Below are positions 1 through 11,642 of a stretch of DNA of 64,000 bases, piece by piece. This DNA comes from Cyanophora paradoxa. Its lineage: Eukaryota; Glaucocystophyceae; Cyanophorales; Cyanophoraceae. Location: positions 44,985 to 108,984 of the forward strand of contig QPMI01000577.1 of assembly GCA_004431415.1 (NCBI GenBank), in the 5' to 3' direction. Below the pieces are notes generated by a model, which saw nothing but the letters and a program-made list of their open reading frames with translations, ran no database searches and had not been told where the DNA came from. Every line of letters starts with the position of its first letter. Position 1 is the stretch's first letter. Both the position numbers and the translations under genes were made by a program.

Positions 1-1118
1 CCTGCGGGGCCGCGGCTCGAACGGGGGGCGGGATGGGCGGGGGGTACGGCGTCTCACCGCTCGGCCAGCATGGCGGCGATGGAGGGGGGTAGGATGAAGC
101 GGTTGCTGAGGTAGGAGGAGACGGCGCTGTACTGGGGATCCTCTGCAGGGGTACGCAGTCAGCAGGTGCCTGCAGGCGGGACGAGGGCAAGGGGCATGCA
201 CCGGAGGGGACCGGGGCGGGGGATACGGGGAGGCCGAGCGGGGGTACGCGTTCGATGTAGCGGTGCCGGACCTGACGTACGCCGTCGGAAAAGGGGGGGA
301 GAGAAAGGGGCGGAGGGGTACCAGCTCGACGAAGCAGTCACGCAGCGCCTCGCGCTCGTCTCCGGGCTCTGCGGCGGCGCGCGTGGGCGGCGGCCGCCGG
401 CGCGGCGCGCGGCGCGTGCAGAGGGGCACCGAGCGGCTCGTCGAGAGTGAGGAGGCTCTGCGTCAGGGCGCGCTCCGCCTGTTGGCGCGGGCGGGCGGGC
501 GGTCAGCTGGCGGGCGGGCGGACGAAGCGGAGCGCAGGCGGCCGAGGCGACGCGGGGCGGGGCGGGGCGGGACGGAGGCGCCTGTTGGGTGAGCTGGTCG
601 ACTCCGAGCCTTCCGTGCTGCACGAGCTCGTCTATGATCGCCTCGGACTGCGCGGCGCGTCGGCGGGCGCGGCCGGCGATCGCGGCGCGCGGGGCGGCGC
701 ACCCGCTGCCCGAAGCGCAGCTTCACGTGGGCCGCGAAGCGCGGGAAGCGGAGCCTGTGCAGAATGTTGTCCGCCGCGATATGGTACTGGTAGACCGGCG
801 CTGGCGCGGGCGCGCCGGGCTTCACGGCGGCGGCGGCATCGCCGTCGATCACCGCGGAGGCGATGCTGTGTTGGAGCAGGATGAGCAGGCTGTTTCGCGT
901 CTGCGTGTACTGGAGACCGCTGTAGCGCATCACGTCCTGCAGGCTGAGCTTGCCCCGGTGCAGCAGGACCGCCGCGACCTTCTGCTCGACCGCGGAGCGC
1001 GGGCGGGCATCAGGCGGCCCCCGGGTCGGTTCCGCGCGAGGCGGCGCACCTCCACGATGTCCCCGAAGAAGTCTTTGACGATGTCCTGCGCGAGCTTCGC
1101 CTCGTACAGAGAGCCCAT
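1..1118 (-). CDS. POLR3C: RNA polymerase III subunit RPC3 (POLR3C/RPC82), 5' half
   Basis: Subunit of the RPC3-RPC6-RPC7 initiation subcomplex of nuclear RNA polymerase III. Exon 1 (1118-1050) starts at an ATG and encodes MGSLYEAKLAQDIVKDFFGD and a few more residues. A 68-bp intron (1049-982) begins GTGCG. Exon 2 (981-703) carries the winged-helix-like stretch VAAVLLHRGKLSLQDVMRYS, followed by LLILLQHSIASAVI and ILHRLRFPRFAAHVKLRFG. The order (FGEIVE-like start, GKL helix, 'LVQHNLV'-like helix, 'RxLRxPRF') is that of RPC3. Smaller exons follow towards the left edge: about 650-590 (SEAIIDELVQHGRLGVDQLT), about 475-420 (AERALTQSLLTLDEPL), about 360-325 (EALRDCFVELV), about 265-240 (VRHRYIERV) and about 146-57 (SSYLSNRFILPPSIAAM). 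The gene runs off the left edge. At least one intron (after DQLTQQ) appears to start with GC. Exon borders beyond exon 2 are inferred from reading frame and family match. Confidence 0.8.
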
Positions 1119-1942
1119 CGCGTCGATGCTTGGGAGGCCCGAAAGTGCACTACGACCAGCCCGGGGGCCTCACGGGGCTGCGCCCAAGCGCATTCTCTCG
1201 CGCGGTTCGGCGGACTCGGTTGCACCTCTAGACTCGGCGGTTCGGCTCCCGGCGGTACAGTTTCTGTCGAGTGGATCAGAGGCGCCCGGGCGACCCATGG
1301 CGTTCCTCTCGGCGCCGCCTTGGATTCGGAGCGATGGCGTCGATCTGAAGAACCGCCTCGATCCATCCGGACATCAATCCGCGGTTGCGAGGTCGGCACG
1401 GCAGACGCCGCGGCCGCGGCCGGCTTTCAGATCGCGTAGAGACGCCAACGCTCGACTCGGCAGCGCACGATCATTTGCCGTTCAGGCCGTCGTCGCCAAT
1501 TGCAACAGCCGCTCGAAAAATTCGGAGCCGCCCGCCGGCGCCGGCGCGGCGCAGCGCAATTCGCCTGTGTACATTGGCGTCACATCAGAGCTCAGAAAAG
1601 GCGGCGATCGGCCCAGCAAGACGCCGCCGCGCGACGCGGGAAATCAAGATGATCATGACGTCGACGCCGACTTCGACGCGTACGGGGAAATTGCATCGCG
1701 CACGGCGACCCTGGGAATCGTGGCCGCAGTCATTGCGGCCGGGTTTGTGATATCCTACGCTATCGTCCTGGCTATCAGTTTCATCCCGATCGCGACGAGC
1801 ACGAGCGCGCGATCGGCGCAAGCGGGCTTCGACTTTTCGGCCTCCTCGCGATCGCTGGCGCCAGCGCCGGAGGCTCCTTTCGCGATCGCGGATTCGGGGC
1901 AGAAGCTGGATCCGGAGGCCCTGCAGCAGCCTTTTCGCCTGG
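1119..1942. other. Spacer between RPC3 and the TPM-domain gene
   Basis: This divergent promoter region holds no gene I can defend. On the plus strand about 1689-1790 encodes one strongly hydrophobic run (GIVAAVIAAGFVISYAIVLA) after an acidic stretch. It could be a membrane anchor or targeting exon of the downstream TPM gene, but it is in another frame and no splice pair was fixed. Confidence 0.3.
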
Positions 1943-3287
1943 GTGCCGGCGAGACGCCGAGCCCGGCCGAGCACTGACGCGTGTGCAACCGCCCGAGCAG
2001 GTGACCCCGGCCCGGCGCCGGCTGTCCCGCCAGATCTCAGCGCTACCGCCGCGGCGCCCAGGTCGCACGTGTGCAACGCCGACTCGCTCCTCTCCTCCGC
2101 CGCGGCGGACCGGCTCGACGAGATCGCCGGCGCGCTCGAGCGGGACCGCGGCTTCCAGGTGCGAGTTAAAATTACAAATACGATTTTCCCTCCCGGCCCG
2201 GCGGCCCGGACCCTCTGGAGCTGTACATGTACCCCGCGCCGCGCCTCAGATCGGGTACGCCGTCGCGGAGTCCATCAACCCCCCGGGGGGGGAGAAGGCG
2301 ACGGCGGAGGAGGCCAAGCGGGCCGCGAAGCGCCTCCACGACCGGTGCTTGCAATTCCTTTAATGTGGATTGAAGGCTTAAGCTTGAAAGCTTAATTAAG
2401 CCGCTGTCACGTATTGATTTTGGACGTCCTGGCGGGGCGGGGCGCGGCCAGGTGGGGCGTGGGGCACAGAGGCCAGGGCGATGGCGTGGTGGTGTTGCTG
2501 AGCGCACAGGACCGGCGCGCCTACATCTCCACCGGTGTGGCCCCCCTACCCCTCCCCCTCTAGATCTCCCCCCGGCCGGCCGGCCACCCCACTCGTTCTC
2601 GCTCTCCTGCCCCTTGTCCCCCTCCTCTTCCTCCCATTTCCTCCTCAAGCCCCTGATATCGATGGCCCCTCCCAAGGCCTAGGCCTCCCTTCCATTGAGA
2701 TCGGAATCGGATCCCGCCATAGAGATTTCACCCGTCGCCCCCTTTTCAATTGCTTTACTCCCTGCCTGACCGGACCTATCCGAGCAAATTTTGTTCTTTT
2801 CAATGGCTCTCGCCCCAAGATAATATAAGATCCCGCCCCGAAATCTCGCCCGATCACTAATATTCGATCCCACGCCGCTCTGTTCCAATCGCGATTGCGC
2901 GCGCTCTAAATTTGCGCAGGCGCGAGGGCGCGTCGGCTGCTGCGGGACGGCGACTGCCGCGCGATTGCCTCGGCTGCGCTGCCCCTCGTCCGCTCCGGTG
3001 ACTACGACGCCGCCGCCGTCGAGATGGGTGCGACCCTGCAGCTGCGCCGTCTGCTTAAGTTTCATTCGTCTTCAGATTTTCCAACTATAGCTCCGGAGTC
3101 CTGTCGTACAATGCGACTTGTTAAACTTTATGCATATGAGCCGGCGCCAGCTTTTAATTCGAATTCAAAGATGAGATCTAGACCTCGTTCAGCGGTTCTA
3201 GATACGCGCCCGTGCAGGAGGCGCCGGTGGCGGCTCGAGCTTCACCGGGCCCGGGCCGCCTCGGGCCTAGGCCTGACCAACATTTGA
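1943..3287 (+). CDS. TPM-domain protein (TLP18.3/Psb32/MOLO1 family), start and 3' end uncertain
   Basis: TPM domains (PF04536) are found in thylakoid proteins involved in photosystem II repair and in other membrane proteins. The domain is assembled from four exons whose phases agree. Exon to 2158 encodes VCNADSLLSSAAADRLDEIA then ALERDRGFQ. Exon 2250-2344 encodes IGYAVAESINPPGGEKATAE then AAKRLHDR. Exon 2452-2534 encodes WGVGHRGQGDGVVVLLSAQD then RRAYISTG, the family's typical W-G-x-G...G-V-hhLL...DR core. The exon from 2920 encodes RLLRDGDCRAIASAAL then LVRSGDYDAAAVEMG, the usual domain end. Introns start GTGCG or GTGTG/GTGCT and end in CAG. The N-terminus, where a transit or signal peptide would lie, and the last exon (about 3025-3287) are not resolved. 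A chloroplast location is plausible but not shown. Confidence 0.65.
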
Positions 3288-3391
3288 TTTCGCCCGGCGT
3301 CGGCGTCGCAGCCGAGGGCGTCGCGGAGAGGCTCTCCGCCGGCGCCGGCTCCCGACCATCCCCGAAGGTGTTAGCGCCCGCTTTCGTCGTC

Positions 3392-3813
3392 ATGGGCGCT
3401 GGATACGCCCTGGTGGTCCCCTGGCAGCGGTTCCTCGCGCTGCGCGAGACGCGCGCGAGGCGGCGCCAGCGCAGGCGGGCCGCGCGGGCCCTGCTCGGGC
3501 TCCACGCGCTGAGGCGCCACCCGGGCTACGGGGGCGGCTTCTGCGCCCTCTGCTTCGAATTCGATTCCGACCGGTCCGCTGCGGCTGCGGGCGCCGAGGG
3601 CCCAGGTCTCTCGACCCTTCCGTGCGGGCACCAGTTTCATCCGCGCTGCCTCGCGGAGGGCGGCGCCGGCTACAGATGCCCCGTCTGCGGCGCCTGGAAC
3701 TTAGAACAAGGCCGCCCGCTTGAGGAGCGCAATCTGAGGCGCAAGTACAAAGCCAGGGCAAGACGGGCCGACGACGAGTACGTCGCGGCGTCCCTTGCTC
3801 GAATCCAGGTCCG

Positions 3814-3846
<33 letters not shown>

Positions 3847-4236
3847 CTTCCTAGAACCCCACGCGCCTCGTCGTCGTCGATATACATCGACCGCGAATGT
3901 CGATTCGAGGGCGGCAGAAGCGGAACAGGCTCGCGGTGGGGCCCCGCACGGTGGACTCGTTCTGGAGTGCGAACAAGGGGGGCTACTACGTATACGACCC
4001 GTGGGACACCTTCCTCCTCGACGGCGAGCGCCCCGCCCCCGCGGCCATGGCCAGTGATTCATACGACGCCTCCGGTACCGGTGATCGATGCCGCGCGCGG
4101 CGCTTGCATTGCCGACTCCGACGCAGATTGGAACGGATACGAAGGCTCCAGCTCGAGCTCGTACGGGGCCTACGAATGGGGCGGCTTCGACGGCGGGAGC
4201 AGCGACGGCGGGGGCGGCGGGGGGGACGGCGATTAG
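3392..4236 (+). CDS. RING finger protein (probable E3 ubiquitin ligase)
   Basis: Three exons with consistent phases (3392-3808, 3855-4074, 4127-4236) give a 248-residue protein. Residues about 50-95 form a RING-H2-type zinc finger: CALC, then LPCGHQFHPRCL, then CPVC, matching C-x2-C...C-x-H-x2-H-x2-C...C-x2-C. RING domains of this kind normally recruit E2 enzymes for ubiquitination. An arginine-rich helix precedes the finger and a basic charged linker follows it. The C-terminus is a serine, glycine and aspartate-rich tail. Intron 1 (46 bp) is almost entirely a run of C; intron 2 is 52 bp. The ATG at 3392 was chosen because it gives a compact N-terminus directly before the basic helix, although an in-frame extension upstream is open. 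Substrate unknown. Confidence 0.7.
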
Positions 4237-4505
4237 CCATGGACGGCGACGCTTCCCTTGTCGCAGTGCTAGTCTTCGAAATTCGATACTAGCTTTTCGC
4301 GAGGCTTCGGCTTAGTATATGTGCACGAGCTTGAACCGTGAAGTCGGACAGCCTCTAGTCGCATGTGCGTACCCCTCGCAAGCAAGCGGTACCCCTCGCG
4401 AGCTCGCAGCAGCACTCGAGATTTACGACTCTCTACTCTCCCGCGAGCGATCCGTTGAAGCGCTCGCCCCGCCGCACGCAGCGGGCGGCCGCGGGCACCG
4501 CCGCT

Positions 4506-4646
4506 CAGCCGAACTCGTCGTCGTCGCCGCCGTGCGAGGGCGCGCGGCCCCGCGGCGAGGTCGACCGCTGCCCGCCCGCCGGCACCGCCAGCCTGCGCCC
4601 GGCCCCGGCCTCAGAACAGAATCGAACTTCAAAATATGTTAAGATG

Positions 4647-4682
<36 letters not shown>

Positions 4683-5000
4683 TTAGAAGCGATGCGGCGC
4701 ACTGCTTCTGGAAGGAACGGCGGGAGGAGGTGGAGGCGGCGGCGGCGAGCTCGCCCTCCAGCTCGTCGTCGTCCTCCAACTCCACCAGCGACTTGCCCCG
4801 CAGGATCTAAGGCAGAGGAGAATAAGAACAAGGAAAAGAATAAGATCCAAGGATCTAAGTATCTAGCAGAGGCAGCTCAGCTGAGGCACGCCTAGGGGGA
4901 GGGGGGGGGGGTACCTGGGCGGCGACGGAGGACATGCCGCCACTGGAGCGCATGGAGGCCGAGGCGAGGGGCCCGGCCGCGGCGGAGGCCGGGCGGCCTC

Positions 5001-5031
<31 letters not shown>

Positions 5032-8000
5032 GGGGGCCGGGCCCGTCTGAGAGGACCAGGAGGCGCCCCCGATGGAGTAGCGGTGGCCCCGAGGCCGGGC
5101 CGGCCGGCCCCCGGCCCGTCCTCGTCCGACTCCCCGCTCGACTCGTCCGCGAAGGCCGGCGCCGAGGCCCGCCGCGGCCCGCTCGCCCCCCCGAACGACG
5201 AGGCGGCCAGGCGGGCGGGGCCCGGGGCCGGGGCCGGGGACGCCGCTTGGGCGCGCGCGGCCGGCTGGGACGCCGCCGCCGATGCGTGAGACTGCGGCTG
5301 CGACTGCGGCTGCGGCTGCGGCTGCGGCGCCTGCGCGCGCTCCAGGGCGCAGTCCTCCAGGTACGCCGCGATCTGGGGTTCGGTTTCAGACCGGGACACT
5401 TTACATCTAGAAGGGGGTACGCGCCTTGGAGAGGGCGGCGCGCTTGTCGGCGATGCGGTCTGGCACGACGGCTGCGGCGAGGCGGGGGAGGGAGGCCTGG
5501 CGGGGCGGGGAGGCGGCGGCTCAGGTGAGCCGCTCCACGGAGGGAGCGGGGCGGCTCACCTGAGGGGCGAGGGCGCCGCGGGCCGCGAGGGCGTTGCAGA
5601 GGTCGATCGCCCGCAGGAGGAGCGCTGCGGGGGCCGTTCGCGGGCGACCGGGCGGGGCGGGGCGGGAGGGGTACGCCGATCGCGAACCGGCGGCGGTGGG
5701 GTTCGCGGAGCGCGTGAAGTCGGCGAGCGTCGCGGTCCCGGGCGGCTGCGGCGGCGAAGTAAGCCCAGGGCGGGCCGGGCTCCACGGGGCCCCGAGGGGC
5801 GGACCTGCGCCAGGAGCCGCCGCTGCACGAACTCGGGAGAGAGTACCCCTGCGGGTTGCCTGGTCAGCGAGGGGGTGGGGGTGGGGGAGCGGGGAGGGGT
5901 ACGGCGGCACCGTCGGGGAAGGAGCGGAGGCAGTCGAGGAAGGCGTCGGCGCAGGCTTCGATCGCGAAGCCGTCGGCCCGGCCCTCCGCCGCCGCCCGCC
6001 TGCGGCCGCTTAGAGGGGGTACGGCGAGGGGGGCAGGGAGCGGCCCGGGTACCGGATCATCTCGTCGCGCATGCGGGCGTTGGCGTGGCCGGAGAGGAGC
6101 CGCCCCTCGCCGCCCCGGGCCGCCCGCTCGACGTGGGCGGCCAGCGCCTGCGCCGCCCGCACGAGCTCCGCCGGGGCCAGCCCCTGCGCCGTCGCGCTGA
6201 CCAGCGGGCCCCCGGGCGCCGCCGCCTGCCCCTGCTGCTGCCCCTGCCCCTGCTGCTGCTGGTGCTGATGGTGGTGGTGCGCGGGGGGCCGGGCCGCGGC
6301 GGGCCCCATCGGAAGGCCCGAGGGCGAGAGCATGCCCGTGCTCGATGCCATCGACCTGCCCAGCCCAACGTCGGCCCCCGGGGTACCGTCAAGGTAGGGG
6401 GGGTACGCGCACCGCTCGGAGGTCGGGTCCTCGTCGGGGCTGGGCGCGAGGAGGGGGCTCAGGGGGCGGCCGGCGCGGGCGGCGGGCGGATCCGCACCTG
6501 TCGCTGGCGTGCCCGCCCGCGCCGCCGCCGCCCGTCTCTGCCGCCGGCGGGCTCCCCCCGAGGGGGCTGCCCCCCTGCGGGCTTGAGCCCATGCCCCCCT
6601 CCCCGACGCCGGCGTCGGACCCGCGGGGGGTACCGGGGTCCGTCGGACCCTTCTTCTTCCCCTTCTGCGGGGCGCGTCGCCCGTCAGCGGGCGCCCCCCC
6701 AGCGCGAAGGCCCTGTACCCCCCGCACCTTCCAGAACTTCCAGGAGACTTTCTTGGTACCCTTCCGGTCCTCGCTCGAGTCGTGCGTCGCGTGCAGCGTC
6801 GACGTCGACGCCTGCGGGGCGGGTCGGGAGGGGCGGGGGAGAAAGGCTGGGGGTACGCGTTTTCGGACCTGGTGGGAGCCCGGACCGGTGGACATGCGCC
6901 GGGCCTGCTCCGCGGCGGCCGCGGCGGCCGCCTCCGCCGCGCGGCGGCGCTGCTCCTGCTCGGCGGCCCGCCGGCGCTCCTCCTGCGGGATCGTGAGGAC
7001 CCGGCGCCCGGCCCGGCCCCCGAGCGGGCCGGGACGCGGACCTCGACGCGCTGGGCGGCGAGCTGCCGCTCGTGCTCGACCTGCCGCGCCGCCGCCCGCT
7101 GCGCCTCCCGCTCCGCCTCCAGCTGCCGCCCCCGTCAGCCGGGCCGCGCGGGCCGGCCGGGCGGGCGGGCGGGGCGGGCGGGCCTGGGCCTGGAGCTTCC
7201 GCTGGCGCTCCTGGAGGAGCGCGAGCTGCTGCGCCTGCGCCTGCCGCAGCCGCTCCGCCTCCGCCTCCACCTTCTCCCGCCGCCGCCGCTCCCCCTCCGC
7301 CTCCGCCGCCGCCGCTGCCGCCGCCGCCTCCGCCTCCCGCCGCCTGCGCTCCGCCTCGTCCGCCTCCTGCCGCGCCCGCCGGTCCCGCTCTGCCCCCCGC
7401 CGCCCCCGTCAGACAGGCCGGGCCGCCCGCGGCGGCGCCGGGCGCGCACCCTCGGCGCGCTCGGCGTGGCCCTCTGCGACGAACTCCTCCACGCGGAGCT
7501 CCGGCGGGGGCCGCCGCCGCGCGTCCGGCGACGGCACCGACCCCGCGCGCTGCCGCCCCGTCGGGCCGCGCGGGGGGGCAGGAAGGGAGGGAGCTGCCGG
7601 GTACGGCACCTGCTCGCCCCGGGGCTCCCCGGCGCACCCCGCCGCGCCTCCATCTGCTGCGCGCTCAGAGGCGGCGGGCGCGGCGAAAGGGCGCGCGGCG
7701 CGCCTCCTGCCGGATCCGCGCCTCGCGCTCCGCCCGCTCCTTCAGTTCCCGCCGCACTTTCGCCTCCCGCTCCTCGCTCTCCCGCAGCTGCCGGCCCCGG
7801 CGCGGGCCCCCGCTCAGGCACCGGCCCGTCGGGGGCGCGGAAGCCGGGCGCCGGCACCCGCTTCAACAGCGCCTGGTGCTCCCGTTCCTTCTGCAGCAGC
7901 TCCGCCCGCTTCGCCGCGATCGCGCCCTCCACCTGCCCCCCGTCCCGTCGGCGGCGCGCCCGCCCGCCCGCGCGCCCGAATCGCGCACCCGGTCGCGCTC

Positions 8001-9622
8001 GGCGTCGACGAGGTCGCCGGCCCTGCGCCGCTCCTCCGCCGCCCGCGCCGTCTGCAGGCTGGGGCCCGGCACGCCCGGCGAGCCCACGCCGCCACGCCCG
8101 CCCGCCCCCGCCGCGCTCTCGTCGGGGTCCGTCTGCGGGGCCGTGGGCACGCGGGAGGGCCCATCCGAGGGGCGCCGGCGCGCACGACGGACGGCTCGTC
8201 GGCCCTGTACGAGTCGCCGAGCTCGGCGCGGGCGGCGGCGAGGTCCCGCGCCAGCGAGTCCCGCGCCGACGGCGACGCCGCCTGCCGCGCCACCGCCGCG
8301 TCCGCCTCCTGCCGCCCGCCCGCCCCCGTCGACCCCGGCGGAAGCGGCCCCGCGGGGCTTCGAACCCGGAGGACGGCCTCCGCGGTCTGCAGGAGCTCCG
8401 CCTGCCGGCGCCGCGCGGCCGCGTCCGCCTCGCCCCGCCGCTCGTGCTCCTCGCGCGTCCGCCCCATCAGCGCCTTCAGGTCCTCCTGTATCCGGCCTGC
8501 CGCGCCCCGGGGCGGGGCGCGCGTCAGGCCTCGCGGGAGGGGCCCGCGGGGATTCGAACCCATGCGCTCGCGGTGGTGCTCATGGGCCTCCTTGAGCGCC
8601 TTCTCCGCCGCGGCGCGCATCTCTTCCCGCGCCGCGTCCCCCAGCGCCCGCTCCATCTCCTTCGCTGCGCCACCGTCGGCGGGGCGGGCGGGGCGAGGGG
8701 AAAGGATCCGCTGACGAACCATCCTCGTCGAGCCGCCTGCGCTCGACCTCGCGCGCGATGGCTTCTCGCCGCTCCGCCTCCTGCACCGCCTGTAGCTGCT
8801 GCTTCTGCGGCGGGCATTGGCGGCTGCCAGAAGATACGCTGGGGCCGGGCCGGGCACCCGCTTTGCGATGGTCTCGGCCAGGACGCGTTCCTTCTCGAAA
8901 GTAACGCTCGCTAGTCGCCTCCGCGCTTCTGCCCGCGCCGCCTCCGTCTCGTACTCGTGCACCTGTCGGATCTGCGCCGCCTTCTCTCTTAGCTACGATA
9001 GCACGGAGGCCGCGGCGGGCGCAGGCCTTGTGCCGCTCGACCTCCTCGCGCCACTGCGGCCACCAGCTCTTCATCCGCGCGAAGTAGTCCGCCTGCGTGG
9101 TCCGCTTGTCAGCAGCGATCGAGCGATTGGCAGCTTTGCTGGCGGGTGCAAGCCTTGAAGTGCTCGACGGAGGATCTTTGAAGCTTCAGCTGCGTATCCT
9201 TCGACATCTGCGCGCAACAGGCGTGATGCGGTGCAGGGCGCGGCCTGCAGTGGTGCTCGAAGCGTGGCGCACCGCCTGCAGCGAGTTTGTGATGTCGTCC
9301 AGCTTGCCGCGCATGCTCTCGTTGCGAGCCTTGGCGATTCCAGACATCTCCTCCAGCGAGCGCATCAGCTGCTGCACGCTCAGCTGTGTGCGGCTTGAGC
9401 GGCTGTGCGGCAAGAACCTGGCCGAGCGTGTCAACGCGGGCAACGCTTATGCGGCCCTCCAGCTCCAGCTTCCTGCGTATCTCGAACTCCAGCTGCTCTC
9501 TGCGCTGCCGCCTGCGCAGAGGCGTGGGTGTGGGTCCGTTCAAGTGCGCATCGGGCGCACAGCTCAAGCCGGCGCCGCTCCAGCGGGTCTGTCTGGTCCA
9601 GAAAGGTCTCCAGCGAAGCCAT
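4506..9622 (-). CDS. Long coiled-coil protein, many small exons, function unknown
   Basis: Start proposed at the ATG ending at 9622 (MASLETFLDQTDPLERRRLE). Successive exons encode highly charged helices: RQRREQLEFEIRRKLELEGR (about 9515-9425), LSVQQLMRSLEEMSGIAKAR (about 9380-9290), MKSWWPQWREEVERHKA (about 9074), VHEYETEAARAEARRR (about 8960), KQQLQAVQEAERREAIAREV (about 8810), AKEMERALGDAAREEM, RIQEDLKALMGRTREEHERR and further Glu/Arg/Ala/Gln heptads to about 7000. This is a long coiled coil. The C-terminal part is not coiled: FAIEACADAFLDCLRSFPDG (about 5985-5925), SPEFVQRRLLAQ, ATLADFTRSANPTAAG, ALLLRAIDLCNALAARGALA (about 5600-5520), a Gln/Pro/Ser-rich stretch and an acidic end (about 4615-4507, GGDDDEFG then stop). 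Introns start GTTCG, GTGCC or GTCCG, often followed by GTACCCC. No family was recognised. The exon chain is read by eye, and two adjacent genes cannot be excluded. Confidence 0.55.
4650..4679. repeat. (AG)n microsatellite
   Basis: About 15 tandem AG units, within an intron or the 3' part of the minus-strand coiled-coil gene. Confidence 0.95.
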
Positions 9623-9719
9623 CCCGGCCCGCACGCTCCTCCGCTGAGGGTCGTTCGAATTTCCAGGCCGGCCAGTTGCAACGGAGGGAGGGTACCGCGA
9701 CGGCAACCCGCTGTGAGCG

Positions 9720-11642
9720 ATGCATCTGGCGCGGGGGCACACAGCGAAGCGCTTGAAGACATTTGCGCTGTCTTCAAGTGCTTTTGCGCTGCCAGCGTAC
9801 TCCAATGACTACACCGACGCGAGCGCTTCGGAAGTTTACCTATCCGACCTGCCCGACGCCGTCCTCGGCCACATTTTTCAGAAAGCGTCTCTGCCATACG
9901 CCTGGCCGCTTCGCGGAGTGTGCAGGTCCGTCGCCGGGCCTCTCGCCGATGCGCGCGTTGATCATGGCCCGCGCCGACTCACGCGCGCGCCGCCGCGCAG
10001 GCGTTGGAGGAGCCTGATTGAGAGCACAGCCTGGGAGGAAGTGGAGCTTCGGTCCAACTGCCCTCCTCCCGGCCATTTCGATCAGCTGGCGTCGCTCGTT
10101 CGGGCCGGGCAGATCAAGCTCGCCAGCCGCGCGTGTGCACGACTGCGCGTTGGAATGTGCCACGTGAACTACTTGAACTACATCGTCGTCGCTTCAGCGT
10201 GCGGCGTGCTGGCGGCCTGCAGCAAGGACGGCCGCCTGGCGGAGGCGGACGTGAGCTTTGGTATCCCCGAGATGTACGAGGGATTAGCTTATGAGAACGG
10301 CGGCATCCTTCATGCCTTCATGATCGGCACGCTCTCAGCACTTCGGCCGCAGCACCCAACGCGCAGCTCGCTCGAGAAGCTCTCCATCAGCGTCGCTCCT
10401 GACGACAAAGATTTCGTCGACGTCGACCTGGGCACGAGCACGCCGCCGTCAGCCGAGAATCTGCAAGCGGCTCTGGAGCCGTTGGGCAGCATTCGCTCCC
10501 TGAAGATCATGCCGAACGCGTTTCGCGTAGACAGCGCAGCGGCGGCGGCCATCGCCAGCAGCCTCCCGAAGCTCCAGTCCATCTACTTCCAGCCAGCAGA
10601 CTGCGGGGCGATGGCCGCTCTCGCGCGCCTGTCGTCTCTGAGCGACGTGCTCATCCGGTGGTCTGATTTCGGAGATGAAGTGGCGCCTTGGGAGATCAGC
10701 GACGCCCTGTCTGCCCTGGCCGAGGGTCCCGCCGGCAAGTCGCTTCAGTCGCTTGTCCTGGACGACTCGTCTTTCTGGTGCGCAGTCGCATTCTCGGTCC
10801 TCGTTCATTTTTCTTTCAATTGATCCCCCCCCCCCCCCCCCCCCCAGGAACCAATTCCCCATCAACAGCGCGGCGTTGCGCAGCATCGCGCGTTTCCCGC
10901 TCCTAAAAAAGATGGCTCTACCGGTTTGCCAGCTTTCTTTCGTTTCCGCTGCGGCCTTAAGCTTTCGCCCACTGAAACCGGATCGCGAACCGCAGCTGAG
11001 CCACCCCGACCTGCTCCCCGCCGACCTGGCTGCCTTCCGCTCGCCGAGCCTGCGGGCGGTGGTGGCGCGGATCGAGAGGCCGGGGTTCACTTCTGAGCGG
11101 CTCCGGGCGCTCGAGGCGGCCCTCGCCGGCTGCCCGGATCTGGAGTGGCTGGATCTGGATCTCTGCATTCCAGGTACCGTCCACTCATTTGTTGATCGCT
11201 TGTTCGACTTTGAGCGTCTCCCAGATGCCGGCGCCGCCGACGCGAGGGAGGCTCTTGCAAGCCTCTTCCGTGCATGCGCGCCGTCGCTCTGCGAGCTGTC
11301 GCTCGAGCTCGGCCGCTTCCTGCAAGCGGGGGAGATCCAAGCGCTCGCGGAGTGCACCAGGCTCGAGCTTCTGCTCATGCGCTGCTCCGTGCGCTCGATC
11401 GCGGAGATCGGACCCCTTCAGGTGCGCCGCGCGCGCCTGCAGCTGCAGCCCCATCCGTATGGCCCTGACCCCCCCGGAAGCGCCTGGGATCGTACCCCGG
11501 CATGCTCGCGATCCGGTCCACGGCGATCGACATCCAGGTCGAGGGCCAGGAGGCAGGGTACGAGGCGATCGTCGGGCGGCTGGTGCAGGACGCGTGGCCG
11601 GCCGCCGAGGTCAACGCCTGGTTCGCGGCGGCGCCGGCGTGA
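9720..11642 (+). CDS. F-box protein with leucine-rich C-terminal half
   Basis: Three exons with consistent phases (9720-10777, 10848-11421, 11481-11642) give about 597 residues. Residues about 41-75 form an F-box: YLSDLPDAVLGHIFQKASL then WPLRGVCRSVAG. F-boxes bind Skp1 and place substrates on SCF ubiquitin ligases. The rest alternates leucine-rich strands and helices (ALEPLGSIRSLKIMP, ASSLPKLQSIYFQPADCG, CPDLEWLDLDLC, APSLCELSLELGRFL, CTRLELLLMRCSV), which suggests a degenerate leucine-rich repeat substrate domain. Intron 1 ends in a run of 21 C before CAG; intron 2 is 59 bp and starts GTGCG. The gene is divergent from the coiled-coil gene, with starts about 100 bp apart, so they probably share a promoter region. 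Substrate unknown. Confidence 0.75.

Noticed and set aside
589-1977. 462-residue plus-strand frame over the RPC3 exons
   Set aside because: It is antisense to exons that match RPC3 well; only its last part could hold a real exon.
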